Positions 52,915 through 64,000 of a stretch of DNA of 64,000 nt are shown one piece after another. Made by a program: the position numbers and the translations under genes. Source of the stretch: Sipunculus nudus. Taxonomy: Eukaryota; Annelida; Sipuncula; Golfingiida; Sipunculidae. Position 1 is the stretch's first letter. Each line of letters begins with the position of its first letter. Where the stretch lies: contig CM049315.1 of the NCBI GenBank assembly GCA_026874595.1, positions 40,440,164-40,504,163 of the forward strand, in the 5' to 3' direction. Below the pieces are notes generated by a model. The model did no database searches, was not told the DNA's origin, and saw only the letters and a list, made by a program, of their open reading frames with translations.

Positions 52915-54375
52915 TCAAGATTCTGAATTTTAATAATTTGAAAATCAAAGGTATTTTCACGTTCACCATGTCAATGTCAATACTATCGGATCAATATCAA
53001 TTTTAAATATACAATCGATATCCAATATATATTTACAATATTTACAATTTTAAATGTTCAAACGGATAATTTGATAAGTAGTGCCATCATAGATAATTCT
53101 AACACACGTTTGCTACTTTGAATATATCAAATTTAGAAGAATATCTTTAGTTTTTGCTCCATTTAACTGAATGATACATGTAATAATTAATGATATCATG
53201 TACAATGTATATAATTAATTGGCAAATATAGATAATTTGTATGATAATGCTGAGTTAATCATTTTATTCATGTCACCTCTTTGAATATGATAAAGTAATA
53301 ACTGTAAAATACTGATGTGAAAGAAAAGTTATGAAACATATATGTACCAGTGTCGCCGCAGCAGCTTCTGTAGCATCCGGTTTCTTTACACCTGATAAAC
53401 ACAACATTTAAAAAGTTATATACTCTAAAGATACAGGCATACCTACAATTGAACTGCAACAATTTTCTTTTCTTGGCCCATATCAAAAAGTTACTCAGAC
53501 AACCCGAAGAAAATACAGTTACTGTTACGGAGACAGTTTGAAGCGAGTAACAGTCATTCGTCTTGATCTATTATAATCATACAAACCTCCGCCAGGTGGC
53601 GACAGGTATTGTACTTTACCCTCGATATGATTTTACGCAAATTTACGCAAACGATTCTGCACAGATTTCGTAGGAGTTTCTGGAGTGCTGGGAAACTACC
53701 CAAGGAACAATCCAATAAATTTGGAGGTAATGTAGATCGCCCTAACATAATTTTAATTAAATAGTTTGGTGCCATTGTTACGGGTTTTCATTAGAGAGGT
53801 ATTGATTGTATTAGTCGGTGGCTTAACGGTCATCACAGCGGGGTTTGATTTGTCAACTCCTGCCGCTTTGGTAAATACACATAAATATACTCTCTATACA
53901 ACGCTGTGTTAATTGGCAATTACGATCTTTCTGGGAATTATACCAACATTCTAATATCAACAAATATGGCAGAAACACGGTGGCTAATGTGAATATATCA
54001 ACTTACTTCAGTTCTTCTTCTGCATGAATTTCATCCTCTTTGTCTGAGCTCGAGACACAGCAGCAAGTAACGATAAAGGTAACGACGGCGCAGATCTTTC
54101 ATATGAAATGAAGGATAGTTAGCTTACCTCTCCATTCACTGGTAATAAATATATTGTTATACCTGACGAATTTTCATTTTGGCACATTAATTTACATTTA
54201 CTTTTTGTATGTTGTCATGGCGACTTACCAATATTAATAAAAGTTACCTAAATGTAGACATGGCGACTGCTAGGTAGCTTTTATGTGCTGCAGGTATCTA
54301 TATTCTGATAAACGTGTACAAACTTGCAAAAGGCAATTATCGTAAATAATTCTAAGTTTAATGTATTTTACGGTT

Positions 54376-54417
<42 letters not shown>

Positions 54418-54549
54418 ATTTCCCCCGAGTGTTTCTGTTTTTTTCCTTGTTTACCTGAACGCATAAAGGGCATGGAGAGGTCTCATTAGAAAAGTAGTAA
54501 AAGAAGTAAAATAATTAATTCTTGCTTTGCAACCGAATAATTTTTTAAA

Positions 54550-54609
<60 letters not shown>

Positions 54610-55505
54610 TATAAATTTCCCCGCTAATTTTTCTGTTTACCTGAACGACTAAAGGGCTTGGAAGGGTCTAATAAGCAAAGAAGTAAAGGAAGTAAACTAT
54701 TTTTTTCTTGCAACCAAATTACTGTTTTTTATATTTTTTTACGATAAATATATAAATTAGAAATCCAACAAAGTGTGTATTTCTGAGCTCACCCTATGTG
54801 CACGAAAGTTAAATTCAATTTGATTTTTATTTAATTATTCTTTGAATCAAATTAACCTACTGTCGTAGTGTATCCAAGTAAGGACCCGACACGAAAGAAG
54901 CACTGGACAGCATCAAACTGGAATCCTTCACCAGTCACTTGCACCAAGAAACGAATGCCATAGGCCTTTATCAGCATTCTCTTATGCGTAAAATCATCCA
55001 CGTAGTTGTATGCAAATCTGTAAAGAAGATGCAAGGAATATGATTGCAAATACGTGTGGCAATAAAAATGTTTTCTATAAGAAATGAGAACGTACTAAAT
55101 AAAAAAGGTAGCACAGTATTACATATGTTATATGATAGGGTTTTCTTTTTCATATCATTTCGATTAGCGACAGAAAATGATAATACAACAGGGGCGTAAA
55201 TATAGGGGGGATGGGGGTATATATCCCCCCCCCCCACTTTTTGGCAAGGGGGATGGTCAATGTAATGATCCCCCCACTATTTAGAGAATAATATTTATAT
55301 ATTGCAAATGAAATATATTAATAACTAGAATTAAAAACTTTGGTTCAATTTATGAGTTAACTATGGAATATATTGAAACCTGGTTTAGAATTAACTTATA
55401 CTGGAAACATAATGCCTTATTTTTTAAAACCTTATACTTAATTGTAGTATAATTGAAAAGTGATTAAGTATATTTGTTTGGAATGTGTCATACATACGCT
55501 AAAAG

Positions 55506-55573
<68 letters not shown>

Positions 55574-58500
55574 CATATATATATAATATATGGGTATATG
55601 TATGTGTGTGCGAGTCATCCCCCCACCCTGGAAGATAAATTGACGCCACTGTAATATAATATTTAAAAAAATACAAAATATATGCACCGCGCATAAAATA
55701 TCCGGCGGTGGGTTTTTTTATAGCCTAACCTGAAATTTAAGCCAGCGGCCTTCGGGAAGTTTTTATCATCAAGACGAACGAACAGATACTTGAATTCGCA
55801 ATGATCCACGTCAAAGTCACACCACCACTTGATCTGTATAGATATGACTCCTCCCTAAAATAAAAATTATGGAAAAAATTGTTTTAAGGCTTTAAGAACA
55901 TCTAAAACGGCGGTACTTCATGTAACGAAACCTGAAATACTGACTTTAAAGGACTTTTCACAAATAGGCTTGAGATATACAGTAGACAGTCTATGCTGTT
56001 TCATGCTTTTCAACCTTTGAGAGGCTATTATCTTGAGTCTCTGTATTCCATCTAATTCCGGGATCACTGAATTTGCACAGTTTTTTGTGTTTTTTGGTGC
56101 TCCTTAAGAACTCTAATAAGTTCATTTTATCCTGTTTTAATTGTATTTTTATAAGATCACAGCATTCATGTAACAACCAGAATATTGCAAATGTGTCCTT
56201 CCTGGGTCAGGAGAAATACTCATTTTATATGCGGATGAAGGAAATTCTTTAATGTTTATATCGTGGCTATTGTATTTTTTCTTGAAGACGATTGAATTTA
56301 GTGATCATGTATGAACCATTTTTATCAATGACATAGTTCTCGTAATTGGTCTTGACCAATTTTTTTAGAAACAATTACGAAAAGCGGCACACACACGTTA
56401 GGAAGAGACAAGTTGATATTCTCTGGCTGGTAATCCTGATATGATATAATCTTTTGCTGGTCAGCGTTTAAAATGTGACTTGTTTAATAAAGTAAGTAAT
56501 GCTGAAACCATAGCTTTTCGGCTAGTTGTTGGTGACACATCTTCGACCATAAACGTAACCAGAGTCAACGTTGTCAAACAAAATAGGGAGAAACTTAAGG
56601 TGGTTGGTTCCATATGTGCGAAAGTTGAGGTCACTGGCTGCCAAACTGCCTTCTGAAAACACTGGATCGTCCGAAGCTCCACCAGATGTTCTTGTTGAAG
56701 GCGTTTCAAATCATTTTGGCGCCCCCCCATATTATAAACACGTGGATTTAAACAAAACGAATAGCCACTGTGGGATGGGATCAGCATTTTCTGGCATTTT
56801 CTTACAGGAATATGGTTAAAGGAATTATCTAAAAAGAAGTCAGATATGGGAAAAGGCCCATGTAATAGATTGTTACAAGACCATCACTGAAAACATCATT
56901 TAACAACTCCCATCATAGGTAGAATATTCAAAACTGAGATGGCCACAGTACGTATTATATTTGTGTTATTGTTTGATGCCTGGAACAATACACTTTAGGC
57001 TAAACTAACATAGAAATTATATAACTTTCCTGGAGTTGAAAGATATATATACTCACTTTGACCGCAATGTCGTCATAATCCTCTCCAGCGTTTTTAACCA
57101 TCGTTTCAATTTCAAAGACGGGACAAAATTTTCTCCTTGGATGTTCAGCGTCATATGTACAATTTTCTAAGAACTCCTCGCTTTCCTCATCGTGAACGAT
57201 ATTTTTCCTACAAGAGATCATAATATTAAAGAAAGAACAGTTAGTATTATTTATAGAAATCAAAATTCTCAAGATTTATATCTACGTATATTTAAATTAT
57301 GAGTGAAATTATTTTGGGTCGCTATTGGTTACAAATGGTGTACCTTAGAGATTCGATTTGGTAGTACTGGTCATGGCTTTGGCATTATTCGTCGCTCATT
57401 AATCACACATCACAATCCAAAAGCCGCAATGAAAAGCCTTACTTTGTTTTAGACAGAAATGACAATTATGCTTATGATAGAGTTTGACACTAACTGGACA
57501 CGGTGGACCCATCCATTACAAATGTCATTATGATATCATTAACTTGATTTGTTTACTTTGGAGAGGTAGGCACGGTTTCTGTGGCACAGGGGTTGAGCAC
57601 AGGACTCAAGGCCGGGAGATCATGAGATCGAATCTCAGTCGCGGCGGTGAGATTTTTTTTTTTTTATTTTTGCCCCTCAAAGGGCCATGTTACACGTACA
57701 AACGAGTGCGCCTTTCGGGGATCCCTCGGTGGTATGACCCTGCGAATGGGACGATTACACACCAAGGGGCCAGCAGATGCAGTAACCACCGGGCAGGTTA
57801 AAACCACCATTTATAATGAGGGAATGCGTGTGATACTGCCCTGTCACGTAGTCTGGAACCGGAATTCAATTCTGCAGATGCACATGTACTTATAGAGTTT
57901 AATTAGCATGAACCAATTGGAGACTGTTCCCTTATACAATTAAAAAAATATTTAAGAAGAAAAAAGAAACGTCGTAGTTATATCACACATATGACGTGTT
58001 TACCTGTGATGCTTACTTTTTTGGTGTTGGACATTATTTATAAACTATTTCTCTTACCTGTTATGTGACAAAGTAAGAGGTCATCCCATAATTAATTACT
58101 TTTCATGCATAGCTTTATTATTTGAAAAGGGTATTCTTCTTTAAATCACTGGTCTGGCATTGCAGAATGTGTTAATGGGAACATGATTCCCTATCTAACG
58201 TCTCACCTCCGATAATCGAATTTTGGGAACAGGACATTGTTTCGTATCTGAACTTTAAATTTCCTGGATTCCAACAGAAGTGCTTTTTCTTGTCTGGAAG
58301 AGTAAGGACATTGCACGATCAACTTAGACAGTTTAAATATACTCTATAAAAATCGACATCAGTAATCTCACTTCAAGAGCCACAAAAAAAATTGTACTTT
58401 TAAATTATAAAATAGTGATGTATGAATATTTACACTGGCACTTTGCTGATTTCAACAGGGCACCAAGCTCTGACCTCACATACTCTGACATTTGGCCTCA

Positions 58501-61500
58501 CCGGTGATGGTACACAACGGCCAGTTTTTATTCCTGGATGACAGAATAAATTGTATAGTTACAATAAGCAAACCTGATGTCTGCAGATGCACCGCGATTT
58601 CTGTTTTCGGGGTAAAAGAAGTAAAGCGAGTCTGCGCATCACTTTAATAGCTGAAATAGGTATAAGACGTCATAATCAAAAGCGGCATTTCCGGTATAAT
58701 CCTATGCATACTATTTTTTCGTTAAATTTATTATTTTTTTTCTAATTTTACAAGATTTCATTTGCCGACGGATTTATCGTAAGTTATATGTATCAGGTCT
58801 TCAGCACAGGTACCGTGTTTTATGTGTTCGCCTTGGATGCACGTGTTGTTATCGTCACATAGCGCTCCCGTAACATCGGGATCCTTAAAGGATAAAAATA
58901 CGCTGATTCTGCATGAACAAATATCGATCAAATATCAATTTTTGACTTTAGTCTTTTTACATTCTTTATTAAATATAATTTGATGAATTCAAAACCCGTT
59001 AGTTAATTCTAGGTGTCTGTAATTGAGATAGTGATGCACACATGCTTCACGTCCAACTTAAAACACCAGGGGCCAGAGAGCCTTAAAAGAGTTATATTAT
59101 TGTCCGCCATGTGCCAGTATCTGACTTAAGCATTGTAATACATTGAGAGCAGGTTAGGGGCTCTCTCAGCGGGAGTAATTTTAAAGTTTTACCAGTTGAA
59201 TCTACTGGTCCAATGTAGTACTACACTTGCTCCTGTCGGCTCTGAAAAAAGCTAATGACGTAGGAACTCCCATCACATGCTTTATAAACTGTGAGCATTT
59301 GTGAATACAAAGCAGCCGTAGCATAGGACAAGACTACTTTTAGGCAAGACGCCTCCAGTTAGACCTGGTTTCATTAACCTAATCGAGGCTTCTGTAGCAT
59401 CGCCGTTCAATGTATCAAAACTAGATTGGTCTAAAATGTACATTGCTGAAACTTATCGTCCATTGTTGAAACCCGAACCAAGTCTACACATGTGCAGAAT
59501 GGAGTGAACAAATGGACACGTCATCCATGCTTTTTCAGGAGATTCATCCTTGTGCATTTTAAAGCCAGCTGCTCAACGACCTTTTCTGTACAATGCGTCG
59601 GATTTTTGGAATTCTGCATATAAAGTAATGAACTTAAGGTAATTCTTGTTTAGAATAATTCTTAAAACCATTTAGTTATGGAGATATCATTTTGAGCATG
59701 TTTATCTATAAGCTGGTCGTAAACACTAGGGCTGCCCGGTATTATCGATGTATCGGTATATCGCGATATGGTGTGTCCCATATTGCTCATCGCGGTACGT
59801 TTTAAAATATCGATATTTTTCGGAAAATGATTTTTGGTAGTCAAACTAATGTTCAAATTTCAAATTTAGACGTATAAATGGTTGGAATTAATTACAGACT
59901 TGAAAAAAAGGGCGATACCGTGTCTTTTGGCGTTAAGTAATAAATGTCCAAGTATAGGCTTGATAATCCATAGATCAAAAGGCCGTCCCAGGATTTTTGT
60001 CTAATCGATGACTTATTAGAATATTTCCGTACAATCAAAAAGAAAAGAGTGCTTGTCATAGTAATTGTTTATCCATTTATAATCTCTTTTCATATCTTAT
60101 GATGACTGTATTTAGATTAAGTGTCAAGTTAAACAGTACACTTGTTTAAGATTGGCAGCCTGTGCGACACGGCTTTGATTGTACAAACAACCAATACATC
60201 CCACTGTGCTTAACCACAATCCGGAATGTCTCGATTAGCCAAGTTATTTGCCCTTGCTTAAAGAAGAATTTCTCCTTTAGTACTGTAAACAGCAAGTAAG
60301 TACTTCACAAAGTACATTAGTAATCAATATCGCCATATTTCGTGTTTGAAAAAACTGCACTGCATTAAATTTTATTGTCTCATATATTATAAGATAAAGA
60401 ATGATTTAAAATGATAAGAATAATAATAATAGTTTTTATATATAATACAGAAAACGCACTCATTTCTTATAAATTAAATACTATTAAAATATTGCAATAC
60501 GTATCGCAATACGCTACCACATATCGTAATATACTACAATACGAAATTTATAGGCTATACCCAGCCCTAGTAAACACGGTACATCAGCGAATGTTGATGC
60601 CCAGAAAAATATAGCCTTAGAGCCCGAATGATATTCTTGTTACCCGGGAGCAATAGATTTATTTAACAAAATTATGCCCTCGAAAATATAATGTACCTCT
60701 GGGCAAACTCCTTGGGACTGATTATGAGTGTAGATCATATTCGTCATCACGAAAAAAGCCCCGTTATCCTGGAAAACATTAAGCACAATTCAGATTTCAG
60801 AAGGGGATTTCTTACCTGCTCATGAATGGCTGTGTATATAGTAAAATTGATACTTATACTTGGTTTTCTATAATAACTTACAGAAGTGCAGTTTAGGGAT
60901 AAAAGAACTAGAAAAAGGGCAGTCGACACGTGACTACAGGTTTTCTCCAAATTAAAGAGAAATGGGTAAAAAGTAAGGCACTGAATGTTTCTGACATGAC
61001 ATGACTCTAAATTTGTGGCATTAGAGATGTGCAATGTTCACCAAAAACAGATCTACAGATGGACACGAGTTGAAATTGATATAGGTGGCCCAAGCAATCT
61101 TGTCGACAAGATAAACCATTCCAAGATCTACGGACATGCAAATTTTCGGGTGACTACATCAAACAACTCCTAAGCAAAAGGCAATATATTCTACGAAAAC
61201 GAACGAAATGTGGTGCCAGCTATCTGGTCAATGATGGATCTACGCTATATGAAAGCGAGCGATTGAAATTTCAGGCTGATACATTAAACCAGACCTGAGA
61301 TAAATACATTCTACAAATACGCTTCACGCTTGACGTACGCGTGACGCCCGCGTTAGTGTGGACTTAAGACACCCGGATTCATACTGCATGAAAAGGATTG
61401 CAGGTGGCGCCACCAGTCTTTTTAGGCACTTGCTGTAAAATCGTTAAATGTGAATAACAAAATAAAAAAAAAACAAGGACACATAAAACCAAATCATCAA

Positions 61501-61898
61501 TACGCCTTTTGATAAAGTAAATTGAACGCTGGCTTAATGTGTTGTTATATAGTACTATGAGTAAATACACTACCTTACCTGAGGTGGAATAACATAGTCG
61601 GCGGAATCAAACACCATTTTATCCACAGCGTCAGCGTTTGAGGAGAGAAGACTCTCATTGTACAAGGCACTGAAATTTGTATGCGCCACTCCATCAAGTT
61701 TCAAAACGACTGCTCCGACAGGTACATCGGTCGCCTGGCAACGCCTTGAGGTTACCACGATTAAGCTTTAACAAAATTAAAAAATCATAACAACATTCTA
61801 ACGTAAGCGTATAAACCAGTACACTTGCTTTACATAAAATATATCGTTTTTTTTTTACAATTTTTCATTGTAAAATGTAAATCACAGTAAAAGTAATG

Positions 61899-61933
<35 letters not shown>

Positions 61934-63828
61934 TAAACATTTAAAGATTATGGTTAACTTAAAACGTGATGATTCATAATACCTGTTAGTGTCAGATATG
62001 AAAATTGAAAACAGTTGTTGCTTATCCATTACTAACAAATCAATATACAAATATTTAGGACAGCTCTTTCTTATGTTCATCAACTATAAAATAATAACTC
62101 TCATAGGAGTAGAAATAGACGCTTTTCATGACATTTATTCTCAGAGAGCATATTATTGGCACATATGAGAAAATAAGTTGTTAATATTTTATAATAGTTA
62201 AAAGAAATATGTAGAATACACATGTCAATTAGGAATAACATAAATAAATGTTTCTTTACAAAATTAAGTCCAAACTAGATGTATGTAATCGTCGAGCAGT
62301 TGCAAGAAAAGCCTCCCTCCGCGCTCACTCCATCCCCCTCCAAGGGGCGGATCCAGGATTTAGGAAAGGGGGGGGGGGGGTCAAACCCAGGAGAACTAAT
62401 GAAAATCCTAAAAAAAGGGTCATCAGGTCAGGAAAGGGGGGGGGGTCCAGGCAACAAATTTCGTCTAAAACCCTTTAAAAAAGGTTGCTTCGGGTGAAAG
62501 GGGGGGGGGGGAGTCCGGACCCCCTGGACCCCCCCTCCCCTGGATCTGCTTCTGCCTCCCCTTACCCTGGTCTTAAACCCTCAACCACGGTTATCTGCAA
62601 GGGGGCACTAATTTATGATCAGTTTTGTGGTCAACGACCAGCTTTTGAAAATCAGCCATATAAGGGATCCACCGCCAACAGCATTAATAAACGAGGCCGA
62701 TAATACAGAATGCGTCACAGTTTATGTGACTTTGGGGATAATGAAACGGAAAACAAAATCAGGTTCAATTTTGTGACCTAGGACAAATATATGCCCAGAT
62801 GTCAGTCTCTGAAAATCAGATGTACTGGAGATCTAGCAGAAAATGGCAGAAAAAAAGGGTAGTAATAAATTGAAATTTATGGTTTTATACACGATGGAGG
62901 GCTAAATAAGTTCATCCACAAATATATATGACACAATTATAGATATACAAATAAACTTATCAACCCCTATAACCGTTCCTTATCGATGGGGATCTTAATA
63001 ATTTCCAAGCAACGCACATATGTTAGGAAGGTGATCGTCCTTTGTTTATTGGACTCTCGTGTTTACAACAGGCAGTCGAAAAATAATCACACCCAAACCT
63101 GTTATTTTATCATTAGCTCCTTAATCTTAACTCGAGTCAACGTTAATCACATAACCGTGCCAAATTGTGTTAACTATTACCGGTCGGATAACGTGTTCCC
63201 ACTCACATCAGAGCTGTTTTCACCAGTGCGAGCAGATGCTCTTCAGAATTAGGGGAAAAGCGAAGAAAAGGAAACAAAGTTATGTTTTTCACATATATTT
63301 AACGTAATTTTATAACAAAATCTATATATGAGTATATGTGTATGTATTTATACACATAAAAATGTGCATTTATATAAACGTGTATAAATATGTTTGTATG
63401 CATATGTATGCGAGTGCATATGTATTCGTTTTACATGTGTATTCAAATGAAAAATGTACAGAATTCGTAATACTGTTTTGCACATTCATTTCTTTCTATG
63501 TATGAAGCTTATATGGACTTTGAGTCTACAGTAAACGTGATTATTATTATATTATATAAGTTTATTAGCGGGATACATGACAAACTTTTTACCAGAAACG
63601 GCCACGTACGGAACTTTAGCTAAAAAAACGTGGGAAATTATTTCATTTTTATCGTAAATATATCAGTAAAGGTGTGGTAGTTTTATATACCTACATGAGT
63701 CCACCCAACACTAACATAATGAGCAGCACTTGTATGATCCCACAACCACGCCCCAGGTAAAAGGTGACTTCTCTATTCACGGAGTGGGAGCATGGCTTGC
63801 GGCAGAAGAGCGCATGACAGTTGCACAT
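52915..63828 (-). CDS. P2X: P2X purinoceptor, copy 2 (spliced, about 407 residues)
   Basis: Inverted paralogue of copy 1. Exons in coding order: 63828-63695, 61765-61579, 60768-60697, 58883-58814, 58533-58434, 58293-58207, 57207-57057, 55854-55730, 55017-54861, 54095-54007, 53391-53348, 52922-52915. The first ten have the same lengths as in copy 1 (134, 187, 72, 70, 100, 87, 151, 125, 157, 89), and the eleventh is one codon shorter. All junctions are GT-AG. The landmarks of copy 1 recur: DSADYVIPPQ, CDDNNTCIQGEHIKHG, NAGEDYDDIAVK, LNFRFAYNY and LIKAYGIRF. The ATP-site changes (Lys to Asp in VLKLDG, Thr to Lys in KFKV) are shared. TM2 is followed by CCC and an acidic, then Cys-rich tail; the end of the tail is tentative. 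The frame is uninterrupted, so it is probably functional. Confidence 0.87.
54379..54612. repeat. TA and CA microsatellites with a ~200-bp tandem duplication
   Basis: (TA)n at 54379-54412, (CA)n at 54554-54585 and (TA)n at 54586-54610. Each TA tract is followed by a similar ~110-bp segment (ATAAATTTCCCC...GTTTACCTGAACG...AAAGGG), indicating tandem duplication in this P2X copy 2 intron. Confidence 0.8.
55508..55562. repeat. (TA)n microsatellite in P2X copy 2 intron
   Basis: About 27 TA copies, followed by a shorter interrupted TA/TG region to about 55610. Confidence 0.9.
57570..57850 (+). mobile_element. tRNA-derived SINE (candidate)
   Basis: A tRNA-like head with box A (TGGCACAGGGG, about 57591-57601) and box B (AGATCGAATCTC, about 57625-57636) is followed by a T-run and a ~180-bp body. 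The head does not fold into a good complete tRNA cloverleaf, so a SINE is more likely than a gene. Ends are not defined. Confidence 0.5.
59727..60569. mobile_element. Non-autonomous hAT-type element with perfect 8-bp target duplication
   Basis: 843 bp starting TAGGGCTG and ending CAGCCCTA (8-bp terminal inverted repeats), flanked on both sides by GTAAACAC (59719-59726 and 60570-60577). An 8-bp duplication and TAGGG-type ends fit the hAT superfamily. There is no transposase frame. It lies between P2X copy 2 exons 3 and 4. Just inside each end are similar ATCG/ATAT-rich subterminal motifs. Confidence 0.8.
61900..61930. repeat. (TA)n microsatellite
   Basis: About 15 TA copies in intron 1 of P2X copy 2. 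Confidence 0.85.
62335..62560. repeat. G-rich interspersed repeat
   Basis: Opens GGGGCGGATCCAGGATTTAG and contains three poly-G runs and a GGACCCCCTGGACCCCCC block. It looks like a fragment of a dispersed animal repeat within intron 1 of P2X copy 2. No coding potential is credible. Confidence 0.5.
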
Positions 63829-64000
63829 TTTGTCTTATTTATTGTAGAACCTGAAAGGAAAAAAAGTAAATATGATTTTAGTCTAGCCTTCATACCGTTC
63901 AAATGCCGAGACATGCATGAACCATATGTCTAATACAAGCTTAAATTGAATCGCGTTGAATGATAATACCACCTGTTACGACCCATGGCGTAATAACCGG
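63829..64000. other. Sequence upstream of P2X copy 2 exon 1
   Basis: The exon 1 leader is preceded by the same TTTCAG acceptor-like tract (about 63850) and TTCTACAATAAATAAGAC leader as in copy 1, so the inverted duplication extends at least this far. Nothing else is seen to the window edge. Confidence 0.5.

Noticed and set aside
57570-57650. Second functional tRNA gene
   Set aside because: A and B boxes are present, but the stems do not pair into a complete cloverleaf and a SINE-like body follows.
63730-63933. Plus-strand frame similar to the one at 30859-31056
   Set aside because: It is the shadow of P2X copy 2 exon 1 on the minus strand.

Overview
The window joins two very different kinds of DNA. 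Positions 1 to about 25.1 kb look like part of a large DNA virus, or an endogenous copy of one. Genes there are intronless, closely packed on both strands, often have their own TATA box 25-100 bp upstream, and sit in fairly GC-rich DNA. Several resemble captured host immune or surface genes. From about 25.7 kb to the right edge the DNA is AT-rich, intron-rich and full of simple repeats and transposon remnants. It carries two spliced P2X receptor genes, so it is an invertebrate animal genome. A mollusc, probably a bivalve, is my inference from the repeat families. No viral hallmark gene (DNA polymerase, major capsid, terminase) lies in the window. A malacoherpesvirus-like origin is therefore only a candidate.

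Virus-like part, left to right: a 5'-truncated multi-EGF surface or secreted protein (2-1483, +); an unrecognised 1083-residue coiled-coil protein (1658-4909, -); three tandem ankyrin proteins with the layout of IkB inhibitors of NF-kB (5452-9381, all -); a small basic protein with an N-myristoylation signal (9705-10172, +); a C2H2 zinc-finger protein and a Cys-rich protein (10756-12216, -); a Lys/Ala-repeat coiled-coil protein (12418-13368, -); a PPxY-containing protein (13603-14142, -); and a related-promoter partner (14786-15343, +) bracketed by inverted repeats. Next come three 279-bp tandem repeats that run into a palindrome of about 3.9 kb (16857-20775). Each palindrome arm carries an array of GC-rich ~106-bp units, and both arms have a TATA/initiator aimed at the centre. 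The right arm alone carries an intact tRNA-Asn gene. Beyond it lie a 91-residue protein (21791-22066, +) and two tandem secreted Ig/FN3-like proteins (22495-24672, +).

Host part: two P2X genes lie tail to tail (30958-45569, +, and 52915-63828, -). Each has 12 proposed exons; the first ten coding-exon lengths are identical, all splice sites used are GT-AG, and at least one pair of introns is still recognisably homologous. This is an inverted segmental duplication. Both receptors carry the same two substitutions in the ATP site. Introns hold a decayed Ty3/gypsy element, a hAT-type element with a perfect 8-bp target duplication, a tRNA-derived SINE, diverged tandem repeats and many AT microsatellites.

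How the genes fit together: the virus-like block is dominated by genes expected to meet the host: NF-kB pathway mimics, secreted receptor-like proteins and an EGF surface protein. Beside these are candidate virion or budding factors (myristoylated protein, PPxY protein). The palindrome could be a genome terminus or segment junction, or a replication origin. The P2X genes are unrelated neighbours belonging to the host chromosome.
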